Assembly: GCF_022605725.1 (NCBI RefSeq)
Contig: NC_065551.1
Location: forward strand, 24,552,001 to 24,616,000
DNA from: Anthonomus grandis grandis
Lineage: Eukaryota > Arthropoda > Insecta > Coleoptera > Curculionidae
Direction: 5' to 3'
DNA length: 64,000 bases
Shown: positions 35,365 to 47,389 of the stretch, in pieces
Numbering within the stretch: the stretch's first letter is position 1
Layout: each line of letters begins with the position of its first letter
Position numbers and translations under genes: made by a program
The notes under the pieces: model-generated
What the model was told of the DNA's origin: nothing
Seen by the model: the letters and a program-made list of their open reading frames with translations, nothing else
Database searches by the model: none

Positions 35365-35905
35365 AATTAAAATCTCTCCAAAAATTGAAATATAAATTAT
35401 TTTTGCCTACTAGGTCAAATTTTTAAGTATTTAGTTAATATTAGAAATTAACTTTATTTTATTTAAGCTTATTTTAAATATAAATACATTATTTAGAAAA
35501 AAATTAAATAATGGAAATTATGTACATTTAAGTTATGCATTTTAAGACCAATAAAGCGAATGGAATTTAAAATAATAATTTTCGTTTTTAGGTATAAATC
35601 AGTTAGGGCAAAGCAAATGATCTAATGGGCAATTAATGTTTATTTAAATACCACAATAATAACAGACTATATCAATGGTACTTTTTAGCATGTAAATGTC
35701 AATTCTATTATGAGAAAATGGGTATAGATAAATCACTTACTGTCATAGAATCCAAATCCATTTAAATCTATTTTCTTTTTCACTTTTTGAGACTATAACA
35801 ACCTAAGGAATAAAGCAGAATTAGAAGAATAATTAAAATTCTAATGTCGACTATGTAAGTCTTTTTGTCTTTTTGAAAAAACTCTATTACTAGAAATACT
35901 TTAAA
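35365..35905 (-). repeat. Interspersed repeat, copy 1 (with GCATAACTTAA core)
   Basis: This 540-bp stretch is closely matched at 38868-39370 in the same orientation. Shared landmarks include TTGCCTACTAGGTCAAATTT, TTTAAGACCAATAAAGCG and TGAGACTATAACAACCTAAG. On the minus strand it contains ATGCATAACTTAAATG, linking it to the repeat family at 49.9-55.1 kb. No coding content. Strand is given relative to that motif. Confidence 0.85.
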
Positions 35906-35909
35906 GAAA

Positions 35910-36475
35910 AAAAAACATTAAAAATTAATATTGTTGTGTAAATACGTCAACAACTCTTAAACATTTTTTATTTATTTTTTACTCGTGGCTGTTTTTATTT
36001 TTTAATCTAGCAAATCTCTAGAAGATTGTCCTTTAATGCTTAATGCTTAATGATTTCTAAGAATTTAGAATAATATGGTTCATTACTAAAGAGTGGCATT
36101 AGTATAAATACCGACTTAAATCCAAAAATGTAAACCATTTTAATCCTAAAAATTAAAATTAGTTTAACCATTAGTGAGAAACGCCTTTGTATTCATATAA
36201 ACTACATACAGACTATGATAATATTACGATAGAAATAAAAAATATTAAATATAAGCATAATTCGTGAGGGTCTGTGGTATATATTTAATTATTCTATTAT
36301 TATATTAAACAGTTTCAATTTCTGTTAAAGAGTCCTAAATTCACTTTTACGTAAAATTTATTAACACTTAAAGATTTAAACCTAAATCATCAGTCCTGTA
36401 TCCTCTATATATTTTTAAAATTGCACATTCTGGACTTAATTTAATATTATATTATCCCATTTTGGCTTGGAACAC
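35910..36475. other. AT-rich non-coding DNA
   Basis: Nothing recognised. Confidence 0.45.
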
Positions 36476-36504
36476 TCGATAGATTATTTGTACTACAGAG
36501 AAGT

Positions 36505-36920
36505 CAGATATTAATTTATTTATTTATTTATTAATGACATATTACATAAATTAACGATATAATAACAGCATTCTACAAGCTAACTTAAATTTATTCAAGA
36601 TAAGCATAATAAGTAGTAAGCCCAAAAACCGAAAACTAATCCTCTATAGCATAACAAAAATAAATCAAATTACAAAACATATATAAACTGAGATATAAAT
36701 TTAAAATATTGGCATATTGGCTATATTGGCATCAAGCTATTTAGGTTTAGAAGTTGTGGGTCAAACTAAATAAGTCATTGATCACGATCTGTAGAAAGCT
36801 TCTGTTCCAGTTGTTCCACTTCCAGTAAGATAGAAAAGAATGGACAACTACGATCCAAGTAATTCAGATATAATGTCACCATACTCTCTCATTCTGAGAT
36901 CCTTTGCTTAGCCTTTCAAA
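36505..36920 (-). mobile_element. Possible LINE or SINE 3' end with (TAAA)n tail
   Basis: Read on the minus strand, a moderately GC-containing segment runs down to a (TAAA)n/(TTTA)n tail at about 36511-36531 (TTTATTTATTTATTTATTAA on plus). This layout fits the 3' end of a non-LTR element inserted on the minus strand. No protein motif confirms it, so the call rests on the tail and the change in composition. Confidence 0.3.
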
Positions 36921-37264
36921 TGTAAGTTATTTTAGTCAACAATTAAATGAATGAAAAATGTATTTTGTATACTATCATAAGTACAAAAAAAATCCCAAAA
37001 TCCCAAACCATCTCAGTGTCCCAAATACATTTTAAACACCTTGTTCCATCTCCTTTATCAATTCGTTGCTAAATTTCACACACATAAAATCGCTATCTAT
37101 TCATATAGGATACAAAGCATCCCTCTTTAAATTGCAATTTTTTATCCTTAACCTTTATCATTCAAATTTTTATTTGACTGCTTAGTCGGAAAGTCAACTA
37201 CTTGTATTTACATGACTTTTAAAATGTTTTGCATGTAATTTGATATTTTATGTGGAGTTTTTTT

Positions 37265-37565
37265 GTGTTCGCCTTTTTATATTTTAATAACGATTTTAGA
37301 TATTAAACTAACGGAAAAGCATAAGCTAAACCTACACAAAATATTTTATTCTAACGAATTTACTTCGCGACCTAAAATTGTTTAAATAAAAAAATAAACA
37401 TTTTTTATATACTGTTTTTTGGTATATACCTTTTTATATATATACATAACCATTTCAGATATAAAACTAATGGAAAAATATAAAATAAATCAACAAAAAA
37501 TATTACAATATACCGAATTTGCTGCACGACATAAAATTGTTAAAAAAAAATAAAAACATGGCTGT
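37265..37565. repeat. Tandem repeat, unit about 159 bp
   Basis: Two adjacent diverged copies: AAACTAACGGAAAA at 37305 and AAACTAATGGAAAA at 37464, and CGAATTTACTTCGCGACCTA near 37355 matched by CGAATTTGCTGCACGACATA near 37514. Both pairs are 159 bp apart. A weaker third piece (CACCTACAAAATATATGCTG) may continue to about 37680. Confidence 0.65.
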
Positions 37566-37689
37566 TTGCTAGCAAAAGTTTAACAGTATAATATACAATA
37601 AATATGCAATATAAATGTAACAAAAATCAACATGCACCTACAAAATATATGCTGATTTGCAGCCCAGGGTAAAACCATAGCTAGTCCAG

Positions 37690-38370
37690 TGTTTTATTTA
37701 CAAATAGCTGCAGGGAAGAAATTTAATCAATGGAGAATCCATTTTCAATATGTCGAGCGTCAGCCGGTTTTGAATTATTAAGGAGATGTGCCCGAAATTA
37801 ACCCGCTTTGTTTGCATGCGTGTATGTTTGCTGTAACGTAATATTTGCAACGGTTACGATATTTTTTTAGGATAATTTGTAGTTAATTTGATGATCTTTA
37901 ATGGTAAAAAAATTAAATTTGTTGATATAGGAATTTGGGAAAGAAAAATGTCATTAGGTTTGCTTTTAGTGTGTGACTATTAAGTGTGCATGTGCTACTC
38001 GTACAAACTCGCATTGAACATGAATAGACATACTTAATTTATGGATTAAAAGTACTTACACTAGTAACTAAATCAACTCTGCATTACACATTTAAAAATA
38101 AAAAAACTAAGAGGAGAACATCAGCCTCCAAAACACTAAATACAATAATATTGCTCTAGTGTCATGCTTAATAGCTGTGGTACTGTCTAAATAAATAACA
38201 GTATTTTTAAGTCATTTATGGATATTCGTATATATCGTCGACGTTGTTTATTGTTTCATATAAAAATAGCAGCAAGAACTCCAGGTCCCATTAAGTTATG
38301 CTTTTTAATTAGAAATTTCGCTTATAAATATTTCACATAATGTTGCTTAGAATAGCAATAATTTTTAACA
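37690..38370. other. Non-coding spacer
   Basis: No gene seen. About 37690-37870 is less AT-rich than the rest. Confidence 0.4.
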
Positions 38371-38376
38371 AATATT

Positions 38377-38585
38377 TATATGTTCTGTCAAAGTTTCGAT
38401 CTCTGAGATCACCTCCAGGACTATATATCATGAATCCTCTTCATTATTAATAATCACTGTAATACCATAATTACTACAAGGACTTACAGGTTCATTATAT
38501 ATTATACTATTGTTAACGAAAACGATTTACAATATCTATTCCTGAGGAGGATCTCATAGAGATTGAAACGTCAACAGAATATATA
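38377..38585 (+). repeat. Inverted repeat with hammerhead-like cores on both strands
   Basis: Arms of about 45 bp at 38377-38420 and 38540-38585 are imperfect inverted copies separated by about 120 bp. The plus strand of the right arm reads CTGAGGA at 38542, a stem GATCTC/GAGATT with ATA loop (38550-38564), then GAAACGTC at 38565. The minus strand of the left arm reads CTGGAGG, stem GATCT/AGATC, then GAAAC. Both have the order CTGANGA-like box, stem, GAAA of a hammerhead, though the CTGA boxes are not canonical. A related layout occurs at 26.0 and 61.1 kb. Confidence 0.55.
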
Positions 38586-38867
38586 ATTGACCATCTAAAG
38601 TAGTTTTTTTTTATATATATCTAACCAAAAAAGATAAAAATTAACTTACAAATCCAGGCTACGAGAAATTCACAAATATATTTTCTTTAAATTTTAAATT
38701 TAGTTAAAAGATTCATAAATCCACAAATCTTAAAATAGTAATACGCATACCAGATTAATCAAAAATAGCAATTTAATTCAAAAAATTATTTTATTATAGA
38801 TAATTTATAGTCAGGTAGTAGTCAATAATTGGTTTTTTGGTTCTATAGGAAAATAAGGCAGTTAATT

Positions 38868-39370
38868 TAAAAAATCTCTTCAAAAAGTAAAATATAAATT
38901 ATGTTTGCCTACTAGGTCAAATTTTTAAGTATTTAGTTAATATTAAAAATTAACTTTATTTTATTTAAGCTTATTTTAAATATAAATACATTATTTAGAA
39001 AAAAATAAAGTAATGGGAATTATGTACATTTAAGTTATGCATTTTAAGACCAATAAAGCGAATGGAATTTAAAATAATAATTTTCGTTTTTATGTATAAA
39101 TCAGTTCAGGCAAAGCAAATGATCTAATGGGCAATTAATGTTTATTTAAATACAATAACATACTATATTAATGGTACTTTTTAGCATGTAAATGGCAATT
39201 GTATTATGAGAAAAATAGTATAGATAGATCACTTAAATCCATTTAAATCTATTTTCGTTTTCACTTTTTGAGACTATAACAACCTAAGAACTAAAGCAAA
39301 ATAAGAATAATAATTAAAATTCTAATGTCGTAAGTCTTTTTGTTTTTTTGAAAAAACTTTATTACTAGAC
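38868..39370 (-). repeat. Interspersed repeat, copy 2 (with GCATAACTTAA core)
   Basis: Close copy of 35365-35905, about 3.5 kb downstream and in the same orientation. The similarity breaks off at both ends, and small deletions (for example loss of the CTGTCATAGAATCCAA segment) distinguish it from copy 1. The high similarity relative to other repeats here suggests a fairly recent duplication or gene-conversion event. Confidence 0.85.
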
Positions 39371-39439
39371 ATACTAATAATTTAACGCAAATAGCAGCAA
39401 TACAAAACATCATACAAAAAAAAAACTTATTTAAATGTC

Positions 39440-39765
39440 ACCATATTTTTTAATATATTTCTCCGCTTGCCGCCTGCACTAAAAATGTATGCGACAATGA
39501 AAAAAGATCGCATTTACCCGACGCAACTGTCACATCCTATACGGTTATATATGCAGCTATAAATCGTAGCTAATATCTCCATACATGACTGTAATATACC
39601 CCGTGCAACACGATGATAACCCCATTTGACACGGTCCCACGTACAGAAAGGGGAAAAAGTCATAGGACACTTTCCGTCCTACTTCTGATCAACCGCGGTT
39701 ATATCGGTGGGTCTCTTTTTAAAATATTAGCAGCCAGGCGAGATAAATGAGCCAAATTTAAAATA
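39440..39765. promoter_or_regulatory. Balanced, CpG-containing island; possible regulatory block
   Basis: About 320 bp with clearly higher GC than flanks, several CpG words (CCGACGCAAC, ACCGCGGTTATATCGG), no repeat similarity in the window and no convincing coding frame. It directly follows repeat copy 2. A regulatory role is only suggested by composition. Confidence 0.25.
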
Positions 39766-39769
39766 TGTT

Positions 39770-41400
39770 TGGCCCCGTGATGCCGAATTTGCTTGTGTTT
39801 AGAGGGAGGTACATTATGCGGATGACATGTGTATTTTGTGTAGCCTTAATATCACTATTATTTATTTTTTTTACGACTAAAAATATGAATATTAGAGTTT
39901 TGGCTGAACAAATATTTGGTAAGAGCTCTGAATACAACAGCAATATTTAAATCAGTTTATGTCTTTAATATCCTAAATAACGTGAGTTTATTTAAAATAA
40001 TAAGCCTAAACACGGAGATATATTTAACCCAAAATTAATTATTTCAATAACTAATAGTGGTAAAATTACCTAATAAATTATGCATTTGTAAATTATGGAC
40101 TATTTCTACTTTGAATTATTTCACTTTTTATTAACCTGAATCATCAAAAAATTGTATTTTTTTTTAGTTTGACTCCTTGCAAATAAGCATTAGTATTTTG
40201 TATGATCACCCATCTTAATAAAAGAATAGAAAAAATAAAGACTTTTACCATATATTCCTTCTTAATTTAATTATCATTGAAATGTTATTTTTTTACTTAA
40301 TTTGACACTTTATCATATAAAGCAAAATCATCAATTTATAACGATCTTCTGTGAAACTACGGATTATCTTATTTCCATTTTTGATAAGTCTATTGCATTT
40401 CTTTTCTGAATTTTTTTTTGGTACTTTGATATTCTGTATATTAAGGTCGCTATTTTATTATATCTTTTTCGTCGATTCTATCTCATAAAATTTTCTTATG
40501 GAACTTGACTCATTGCAAACAAAAATCGTCATTTTATTACGATCGTCTATGATCCTTAAAGTTGTCAAGCCAGGAAATTAAGAAAATGTATACTTGTTTT
40601 TTTAATGTTCTAAATTATCTTAAATATAAGGCTTTAAACGATTATACTAAATAATGGGAAATACATTTATTTTACATTTGCTTTATGTAAAAAAAAACTT
40701 AAAAAAAAACTAGATAGAATATGCAACATTTCTGTAAATACATATATTTAAAATAATGTTACTTTTTTCTTGGATAACCACTCATTTTTAGTATATATTT
40801 ATGGAAATTTAATTAAGGTGGTTATCAAAAAATAAATTTGAAATTAATAAAAATGGCTTGGGTTTTTATTATTAAAATAAATGATCCCTGTTTGACTTTA
40901 AGACACTGACACTTTTGACTGACTACTCTCAGACACTACTAACATTTTAAAATAATGTTGGATTTCTTAAGCCCTTTAATAATCTAAAATGATTTTTTTT
41001 CCAACATTCTGTGATTTAAATGATAAGAATAATTAAATCGCAAAAAAATGAGCTATTAAAATCTTAAAAAATTAAGAGATTAAAATTGTGTATTGATTTA
41101 TTTTCCTTAAATTATTTAAATAAAAATTACATTTATAATATTAATTAGAAAATTCTTTAATTATATGTTAAATATACAATTATTATAATTTTGCTTGAAA
41201 TAAAAATAATTTTCAACGAATATTTGAGATGTTTTTATAACAATTTAGATTTTATCTGGGAGATCAAATAAACGAAAGTAGTTCAAAAAATTATTTCATA
41301 ATAAATTTTTTATAGAAAGGTATTAGTCATTATTTTTTTTTAGTTTTGAAATAAGGCACTTAATATACAAAATATTTACATAAATTAAAAATACATATTA
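39770..41400. other. AT-rich non-coding DNA
   Basis: No gene or repeat recognised. Opposite-strand open frames at 39758-39950 mirror each other and are not credible genes. Confidence 0.45.
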
Positions 41401-41403
41401 ATA

Positions 41404-41610
41404 TTACTTATTACGTCAAATTTTCAAGTATTTAGTTAATCTTAGCAATCAACTTTATCTTATTTAGACTTGTTAAGGAAAAATAAGATAATGGAAATTA
41501 AGTACATTTAAGTTATGCGTTTTAAGACCAATAAAGCGGATGGAATTTAAAATATTAATTCCCGTAATCAGTAAGGGCTAAGCCAATGAGCCAATTAGAG
41601 TTTATTGAAA
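41404..41610 (-). repeat. Interspersed repeat, copy 3, diverged
   Basis: About 200 bp matching the core of the 35.4 and 38.9 kb copies: ACGTCAAATTTTCAAGTATT, TAAGTTATGCGTTTTAAGAC and CAATAAAGCGGATGGAATTT in the same order. It lacks part of the AAGCTTATTTTAAATATAAA stretch and is more diverged than copies 1 and 2. Confidence 0.75.
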
Positions 41611-41887
41611 TAAAAAAAGAGACTTTGTCGTTCTTCTAGATAATAGATTCAAGAAATTCAGGAAATAGCTAATATTTTAAATATTGAAATAAATAATTTA
41701 ATTTATTTTAAGTTAATCTTTTTTTCACTTTTAGACACTCAAAATTTGGGAATATAAAAATAAGTCCTTTAAAGATCTAAAAAAAAATAATTTTACTTAA
41801 ATTTCTCAAATTTATATTCTTTGGACATTTTGTGTTCTAAATGATAACAATTATTAAATCGCAAAAAAATTCATAAAAATAGAAATA

Positions 41888-41929
41888 CAATGTTGATCTT
41901 GAAATATTTAAATTTCAAGATCAACATTG
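41888..41929. repeat. Perfect 18-bp inverted repeat (hairpin)
   Basis: CAATGTTGATCTTGAAAT (41888-41905) and ATTTCAAGATCAACATTG (41912-41929) are exact reverse complements with a 6-nt loop ATTTAA. Chance occurrence of an 18-bp perfect stem in 64 kb is unlikely. It is shorter than a usual pre-miRNA stem and no T-run follows. It may be a recent palindromic duplication or the core of a small inverted-repeat element. Confidence 0.9.
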
Positions 41930-41939
41930 AACTAATTAA

Positions 41940-43430
41940 CCTTAGAAGTTTAATTATGTGACAAATGTAAAGAAAAATGTTTAACACAGCCTATAAAATT
42001 ATGCCTTTGCAATACAACTAATTAAACTTTATTCAACTGGCGTAGTAACTTAACACTTTAAATCATAAAAATGTATAAAAGACTTATTACACGAGAGGCA
42101 CACGTTGCATTGCCACTCATCTCTTTGGCCATACTCAAATGTAGAAAAGTACTTGTAAGAGAACCTAAATCGGCGAATTGTAAGCTCCACGCCCCACTGT
42201 TAAGCAACATAAATGAAACAATAAAATAAACAAATATAATAAAACCAGCCATCAGGATTGTATAGCTGGGTGTTATTGTATGATTTTTGTTCACTGTGGG
42301 GATTATTATAAAACCGGAACTAATAATTTGTTAATTTGGTTGGAAGGAATTTGTTGAGGTACAGGGTAGGATTTTAAATTATTTACGTAGTTAGTTTGCA
42401 AATGTAATAATATATTGGTTTTAAGGAAATTATACAAAGGGTATTTTGTAAACACGTAGTGATTAGGTAACTAGTGGCAAAATAAAAAAATTTAATTTCT
42501 AATAAACGCACATTCAACTCATTTCAGATCTAAGTATCATGAGCTATCATAGTCAATAGCTATTTTTCCTCTGAGTGTAAACACGTAAAAAAGCTATACG
42601 CTCATTTTAGACTGTCACGAAAGAATTAAATGTAGTTTAAAGGTAAAATAAAGATATAAAATAATTGAAAAATGAACCTAATCTTAAACATGGATTGTTT
42701 TAATGTGAAATCAATACTATCCTTTTAAAAAGTAGTAAATATATAAACGTACCATTTACAAATCAATACATTGATATGGAAATTTCTCTATCCCCTTGAC
42801 AAGATTTAAATTTTTTTTTGTCTACTTTTAAAGGTTTTTAAGTTTTTATTATCCACTTGAGGAGTCCAAATTTATTATACTTGGGGATAAGTAAGATAAC
42901 TAAATCACTGATCAAAACTTCACTGATCAAAAGTTACTAACTAGAGGCTCACTCTTGCTTAGAGTATGTAATAAAATAAAACTAGTAGTATGTAATCAAT
43001 AATTCCTTGTTAAGCAGATAACTAGGGGTTTATCTTATTACAAAAACATATTATTGTAGTAAAGAGTATGTATAAATTATTTATATTTTAAAGTTATCAT
43101 GTAATAAAGCTACTTTAAATAAAAGTTATATTAAAGATTGTAATATAATAATCTTTTATAATTTTGAGTTTCGTTTTAACGTCACTTGTTAAAATTGTTA
43201 GTGATATATGACCTTAAGTAATCAGGATTGGATTTGAAGGAATGAATTGCATAATAAATCGATCAAAAACTATTAAAATAATTAAAAGAAAAAAGAGTTC
43301 TTCCACTCTAATGTGTCTAAGAGAGATAAATCTGATTATTTATTAAAAAGATAATCTATTCTCTTTTATCTTCTTATTTAAAATACTTTAATTCCGGTCC
43401 ATCATACACATGATACTGAATAAAAAGAAA
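41940..43430. other. AT-rich non-coding DNA
   Basis: No gene called. A 78-codon minus-strand frame (42058-42294) has a hydrophobic stretch but no start context, splice or family evidence. Confidence 0.4.
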
Positions 43431-44250
43431 ATAAGTGTGCTCCACCGTTTGAACCGTGCAGATGTTATGTAGAGCGTAAAGCGCGGGACGAGGAAATCTT
43501 TTTCTAATTTCTGAGGGGTGTCAAAAAAGTACGTCGGGGGCGAGGCACCCTTAACAATAATAAAATATTGAAAAGGAAATCTTCTATTATTGCCGCTTTG
43601 TTTTAAAATTTATGGAGGGCAATATCGAGTATTGGGAGACCTCATCTGATGCGTTTTTAAGTCGGCGGATTTTACAGATTAGTAATTGAATAGATGTTAC
43701 AAAAAAAAAAGAAATTATAATTTTTTTCTATGTATATTAATTTAAATAATAAATTCAAAAAGCACAATCTGACACATGGCTCGAGAATTTTTTCATTTAC
43801 TAGTAAATAAACAGATAACATCTTTACTACTTCATGCGAGTTTCTCACGGAATTTGTGACTATCACAATAATCGAATAACTTAAACATCTTCATTTGATG
43901 TCAATTGTAAAATCTGCAGTTTCATCCTTAAACCGTTATCGCTCATCACGCCTTTTCAAAAAAAGAGGTAAAAAAGGTAAATTAACCCCTTTAGATGGTA
44001 TAAAAATAAAAATTTCGCACGGTCATCCCTTAAAAAGCGAGGTTCAAGGGTTAAAACAGCGATTTCACCCTTTTCAGCCGAAAATCTTGTTAAAATCATA
44101 TAAAATACGGAATTAACCACCGTGAAACCAGCAATGAGGGTTGACTCGCGTCAGGTAGGAAAAAATCTAATAGAAATAGTCGGGAAGGGGTTGAACAGGT
44201 ATACTGGTAATTTTTTGTCGGCAGAATGCGGAAAGTAAGGTATTCGTACA
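43430..44250. promoter_or_regulatory. CpG-containing island, unassigned
   Basis: Higher GC than flanks, in two parts (43430-43680 and 43870-44250), separated by AT-rich DNA. Words such as AAGCGCGGGACGAGG and GTACGTCGGGGGCGAGG stand out. The 73-codon plus frame 43895-44116 is Lys/Arg/Ser-rich with no recognisable domain. It may be a promoter or enhancer, or an old repeat; not decided. Confidence 0.25.
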
Positions 44251-44254
44251 TATC

Positions 44255-45735
44255 ATTAGTTGGTACAATGTTGTAAAATTAGAAGTGTATTGTTAACTTT
44301 TGGAAGATGGGATTTTTTTTTAAGGAAATGTCAATTTTTGGTGACAAGGGATATGAAAACGAGAAATTTTTAAGAAACTTGCTTCGCTTGGGAATTTCGA
44401 GATTTTGAATAAAGAATTTATATGAAAATAAGGACGCACGTAAAAATCCTATCATGTTTCTTAACGTATATTTTAATACAATATTTCACCAATTAATATT
44501 TATATTATATAGTAACTTTTTATAATAATAATATTTACTCAAAGTTAAATAATTTATAAAATAATTTAAAAAAATCTAAGTTTTTCCACACATGCCCTAA
44601 TATTATCCGAGATATTAGCAACATAAAAAATATAAAGGTTTTAATTTTTATTTGATCCCATATTTAGCCTAAGCCTGCAAAATTCATATTACTATCTATA
44701 TTAATATTTATTATTTAGAAAGAAGAAGGTATGTTATTGGTTTATCGATGTTTAGGTCTCTAAATTAAACTCAATTACTTGTAGAAGTTTCTTCTTAAAC
44801 TAGGCATAACTCTAACAAAAAGTCAAATGTAATTAAAGTGTAAAAGTTTAATTATTAAAAACATGTAGAATTTAATTGAAAACTATTATAATTGTCTTAT
44901 TTTTAGAAAAAAATACTTCTTTTACAAAAAAACTTTAGTAAATAATTAACTTATGTTAAAGCTACTTATAGGATTTATGCCAACAGGTTTTTCCTCTATT
45001 TTAGTTTATATAAAGACCAGAGCATTAAAAATGTATATATTTAATTAAAAAATAGCCCAGTTCATTATGCAGACGAGTTTTAGGTATTACTAATTAAATG
45101 TACTATACAAAGTCATTAAAGTAAGCTTTAGAAAACGCTTGTTAATCTCCTTTTTAATAGAAAATTATTCTCTTATAAGAATTTATTTTTTTCGGATTTC
45201 TCTATAATTTTAATATTGATCTGATAGAAAGCATTTTTATCATACACTTAAAATTTGTAAAACAGGTTCATAGGTTAATATTCCTTTTTTTCACACAGAA
45301 AATGTGAAAAAAAACCGATATTGTTCATATAATCTGTCCCTTAGAAGAAAAGCACTTTTTTTGATCTGATTCGATTACTTCTATTTAACTAGGTAACAGC
45401 CATAAATATTTTCGCATCGATTTTTTTTAAGTTTAATTATTCCAATATCTGTCATAACAGAAATTATAGATAAGAACGATATTGTCCATCATATACCTAA
45501 CTTATTATTGGCTAGCAACGAGAAGAAAAGTGACATATTCGCAATTCCTAAAAAATAAAACAAGAATCAAGATTACAAGAAGAGTGTAGAAATTATGTTT
45601 TTCTTGCTTTTCATAATTTTGGTTGATATAGAAAGAAGATACAAAAGTTCCAAAGTAAGTTTTTATTATATTTTCTGAGTTTTTAATTTTTTTTCATTAT
45701 TTGTATCCTTAACTTAATCAATTTTATTAATTTTA
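44255..45735. other. AT-rich non-coding DNA
   Basis: Nothing recognised. Confidence 0.45.
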
Positions 45736-45739
45736 TTCA

Positions 45740-45895
45740 ATTGCTCCTTTTTGCATTTCAGTAAAGTAATTTAGAAAATTGTATATCTTTGTATACATAA
45801 CCAAATACTTTGTCTTTGGTTATTTATTAAAAGATTTTATTTGCCTTTTGTATTTGTGAGACAAATAAAAATTATAATTATTATTATTTTACAAA
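45740..45895 (+). mobile_element. Possible LINE 3' end with ATT-rich tail
   Basis: TTTGTATTTGTGAGACAAAT then AAAAATTATAATTATTATTA resembles the polyadenylation-like signal and TTA tail of Jockey-type elements such as the one ending at 7247. No RT sequence is attached, so it would be a heavily 5'-truncated copy. Confidence 0.35.
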
Positions 45896-46249
45896 CTTTT
45901 GAAAAAAGAACGGTCTTGAATAATTTTTTAATATTTTCTCATAATAATTTTTGAAATAGAGATTATTAGATACAGGGTTATGATTTATTAATAAATAAAT
46001 TTAGTAAAATTTTTGGACACGTTGGATTGATTTTTGATTCGGGAATATTTTGACATCATATATAAATGTACAATGTTACAAAAAAAATTGTCCTAAAAAA
46101 AATCTTGCTTATTTTTGGAAAATTCTGGACATGATTTATATATAATGTCCTATACTTATCTTTAAGTGTTCAACAAATAATTACGTTTAGATAACAATCA
46201 TAACCCTTTATTGCAACATAAAATGATTAATTACATTGAACATTCATAG

Positions 46250-46990
46250 CTCTGTAGTACCCAAGACGATCATTGAATTCTTGCATTCGTACATTGAATT
46301 CGTATAGTATTAACTTTGTTGAGGATATCCAACCCGTGGCTATACACTTCATTTCCTGAAAAATCCCAAATAAAATAATCCAATGGATAAAGGTCGGGTG
46401 ACCTAGATGACCATAGTAGGAAGAACATGAACATAGTAGGAAGACGCCTCATCTTATTGAAACCATAACGATTGGTTTCGCATATTTGGGTTAATATCAT
46501 CAGGATATAGTATTGCCAGTGCTGGAACAAGGTTGTCTACTAAAAATTCATGAGAACGCTGTTTCGTCAAAGTTTATTTAAGGTAGTATGGTTCTATTAA
46601 CTTGTTTTTAATGATTCGCTAAACCAGTGTGGATTTTGAGGTTCCCAGTACCTAAAATTATTCCTAATTAGTGGTTTTTTCAAACAAAAAGTTACCTCGT
46701 CTGAAAAGCATATCTGTTTTACTAGTCTAGGGTTATTATCAGTTTTTTTAAGTTAAGTTCTGGCCAAACTCTTTCCTGTTATCTAGATCATCTAGATCAT
46801 TTTCTATTAGCTCTTAAAGTATTTGAATTATATCTGGGTTTTCCACTTTTTTTACAGTTGCTCTATGAAGCGTGTTATCCAGAGCTGAGTACTTGAGATG
46901 TAAGGATTTTCGGACCTTCAGGATCCAGGAACCAGAATCTCTAGTTTTTAATTAGGAAGAAACATCAATTTTTTCTATTTTGCAAAGATT
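46250..46990 (-). mobile_element. Tc1/mariner-superfamily transposase remnant
   Basis: Minus-strand DDE transposase fragments in order: ALDNTLHRATVKK-like N-terminal linker near 46860, ICFSDEVTF with the first catalytic Asp (about 46715-46690), RYWEPQNPHWFSE (about 46660-46620), LWFQ-stop-DEAS with the second Asp region (about 46470-46440), and SRSPDLYPLDYFIW with the third acidic residue (about 46410-46370). Frameshifts and stops break the protein, and the 86-codon frame at 46270-46530 covers only part. PLDYFIW at the third site, with Asp, fits the mariner/maT side of the superfamily. Terminal inverted repeats were not identified. Confidence 0.75.
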
Positions 46991-46994
46991 ATTA

Positions 46995-47385
46995 ATAGTT
47001 TTAAGCTTGAATAATATTCGTTGTATATTCTAGTTTTCTCACCATCACCATTATGCTTGCTAATTGTTATTTTGTTTACTATTTTATTACTTAAAAGTAA
47101 TCTAAATATCTTAAATTAACAATATATTTATGTTGCGATAATTATTATTTAAACGTAATTATTTCATAAGCTATTGAAGATAGGTAGTGTACGTTATAGA
47201 TTAAAGATATCCAGAATTATTCGAAGAATTTAAAAATATTCTATTTACGAAAAGGATATTTGTCCTGTCACATTTTTTTGCACTATCCTATAAATTTACA
47301 TTTTATGTCAAAAATACCCGATCCAAAAATAAAATCGTCGTGTTCGCGTTTTTTTCAAAGAATTTATAGAAAGTAGATTTTTAAA
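46995..47385. other. AT-rich spacer
   Basis: Nothing recognised. Confidence 0.4.
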
Positions 47386-47389
47386 ATAT

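Noticed and set aside
42058..42294. Minus-strand frame with a hydrophobic segment and, in another frame, a Cys-rich zinc-finger-like reading
   Set aside because: Cys spacing does not match C2H2 or other standard fingers, and no splice sites or start context support an exon.
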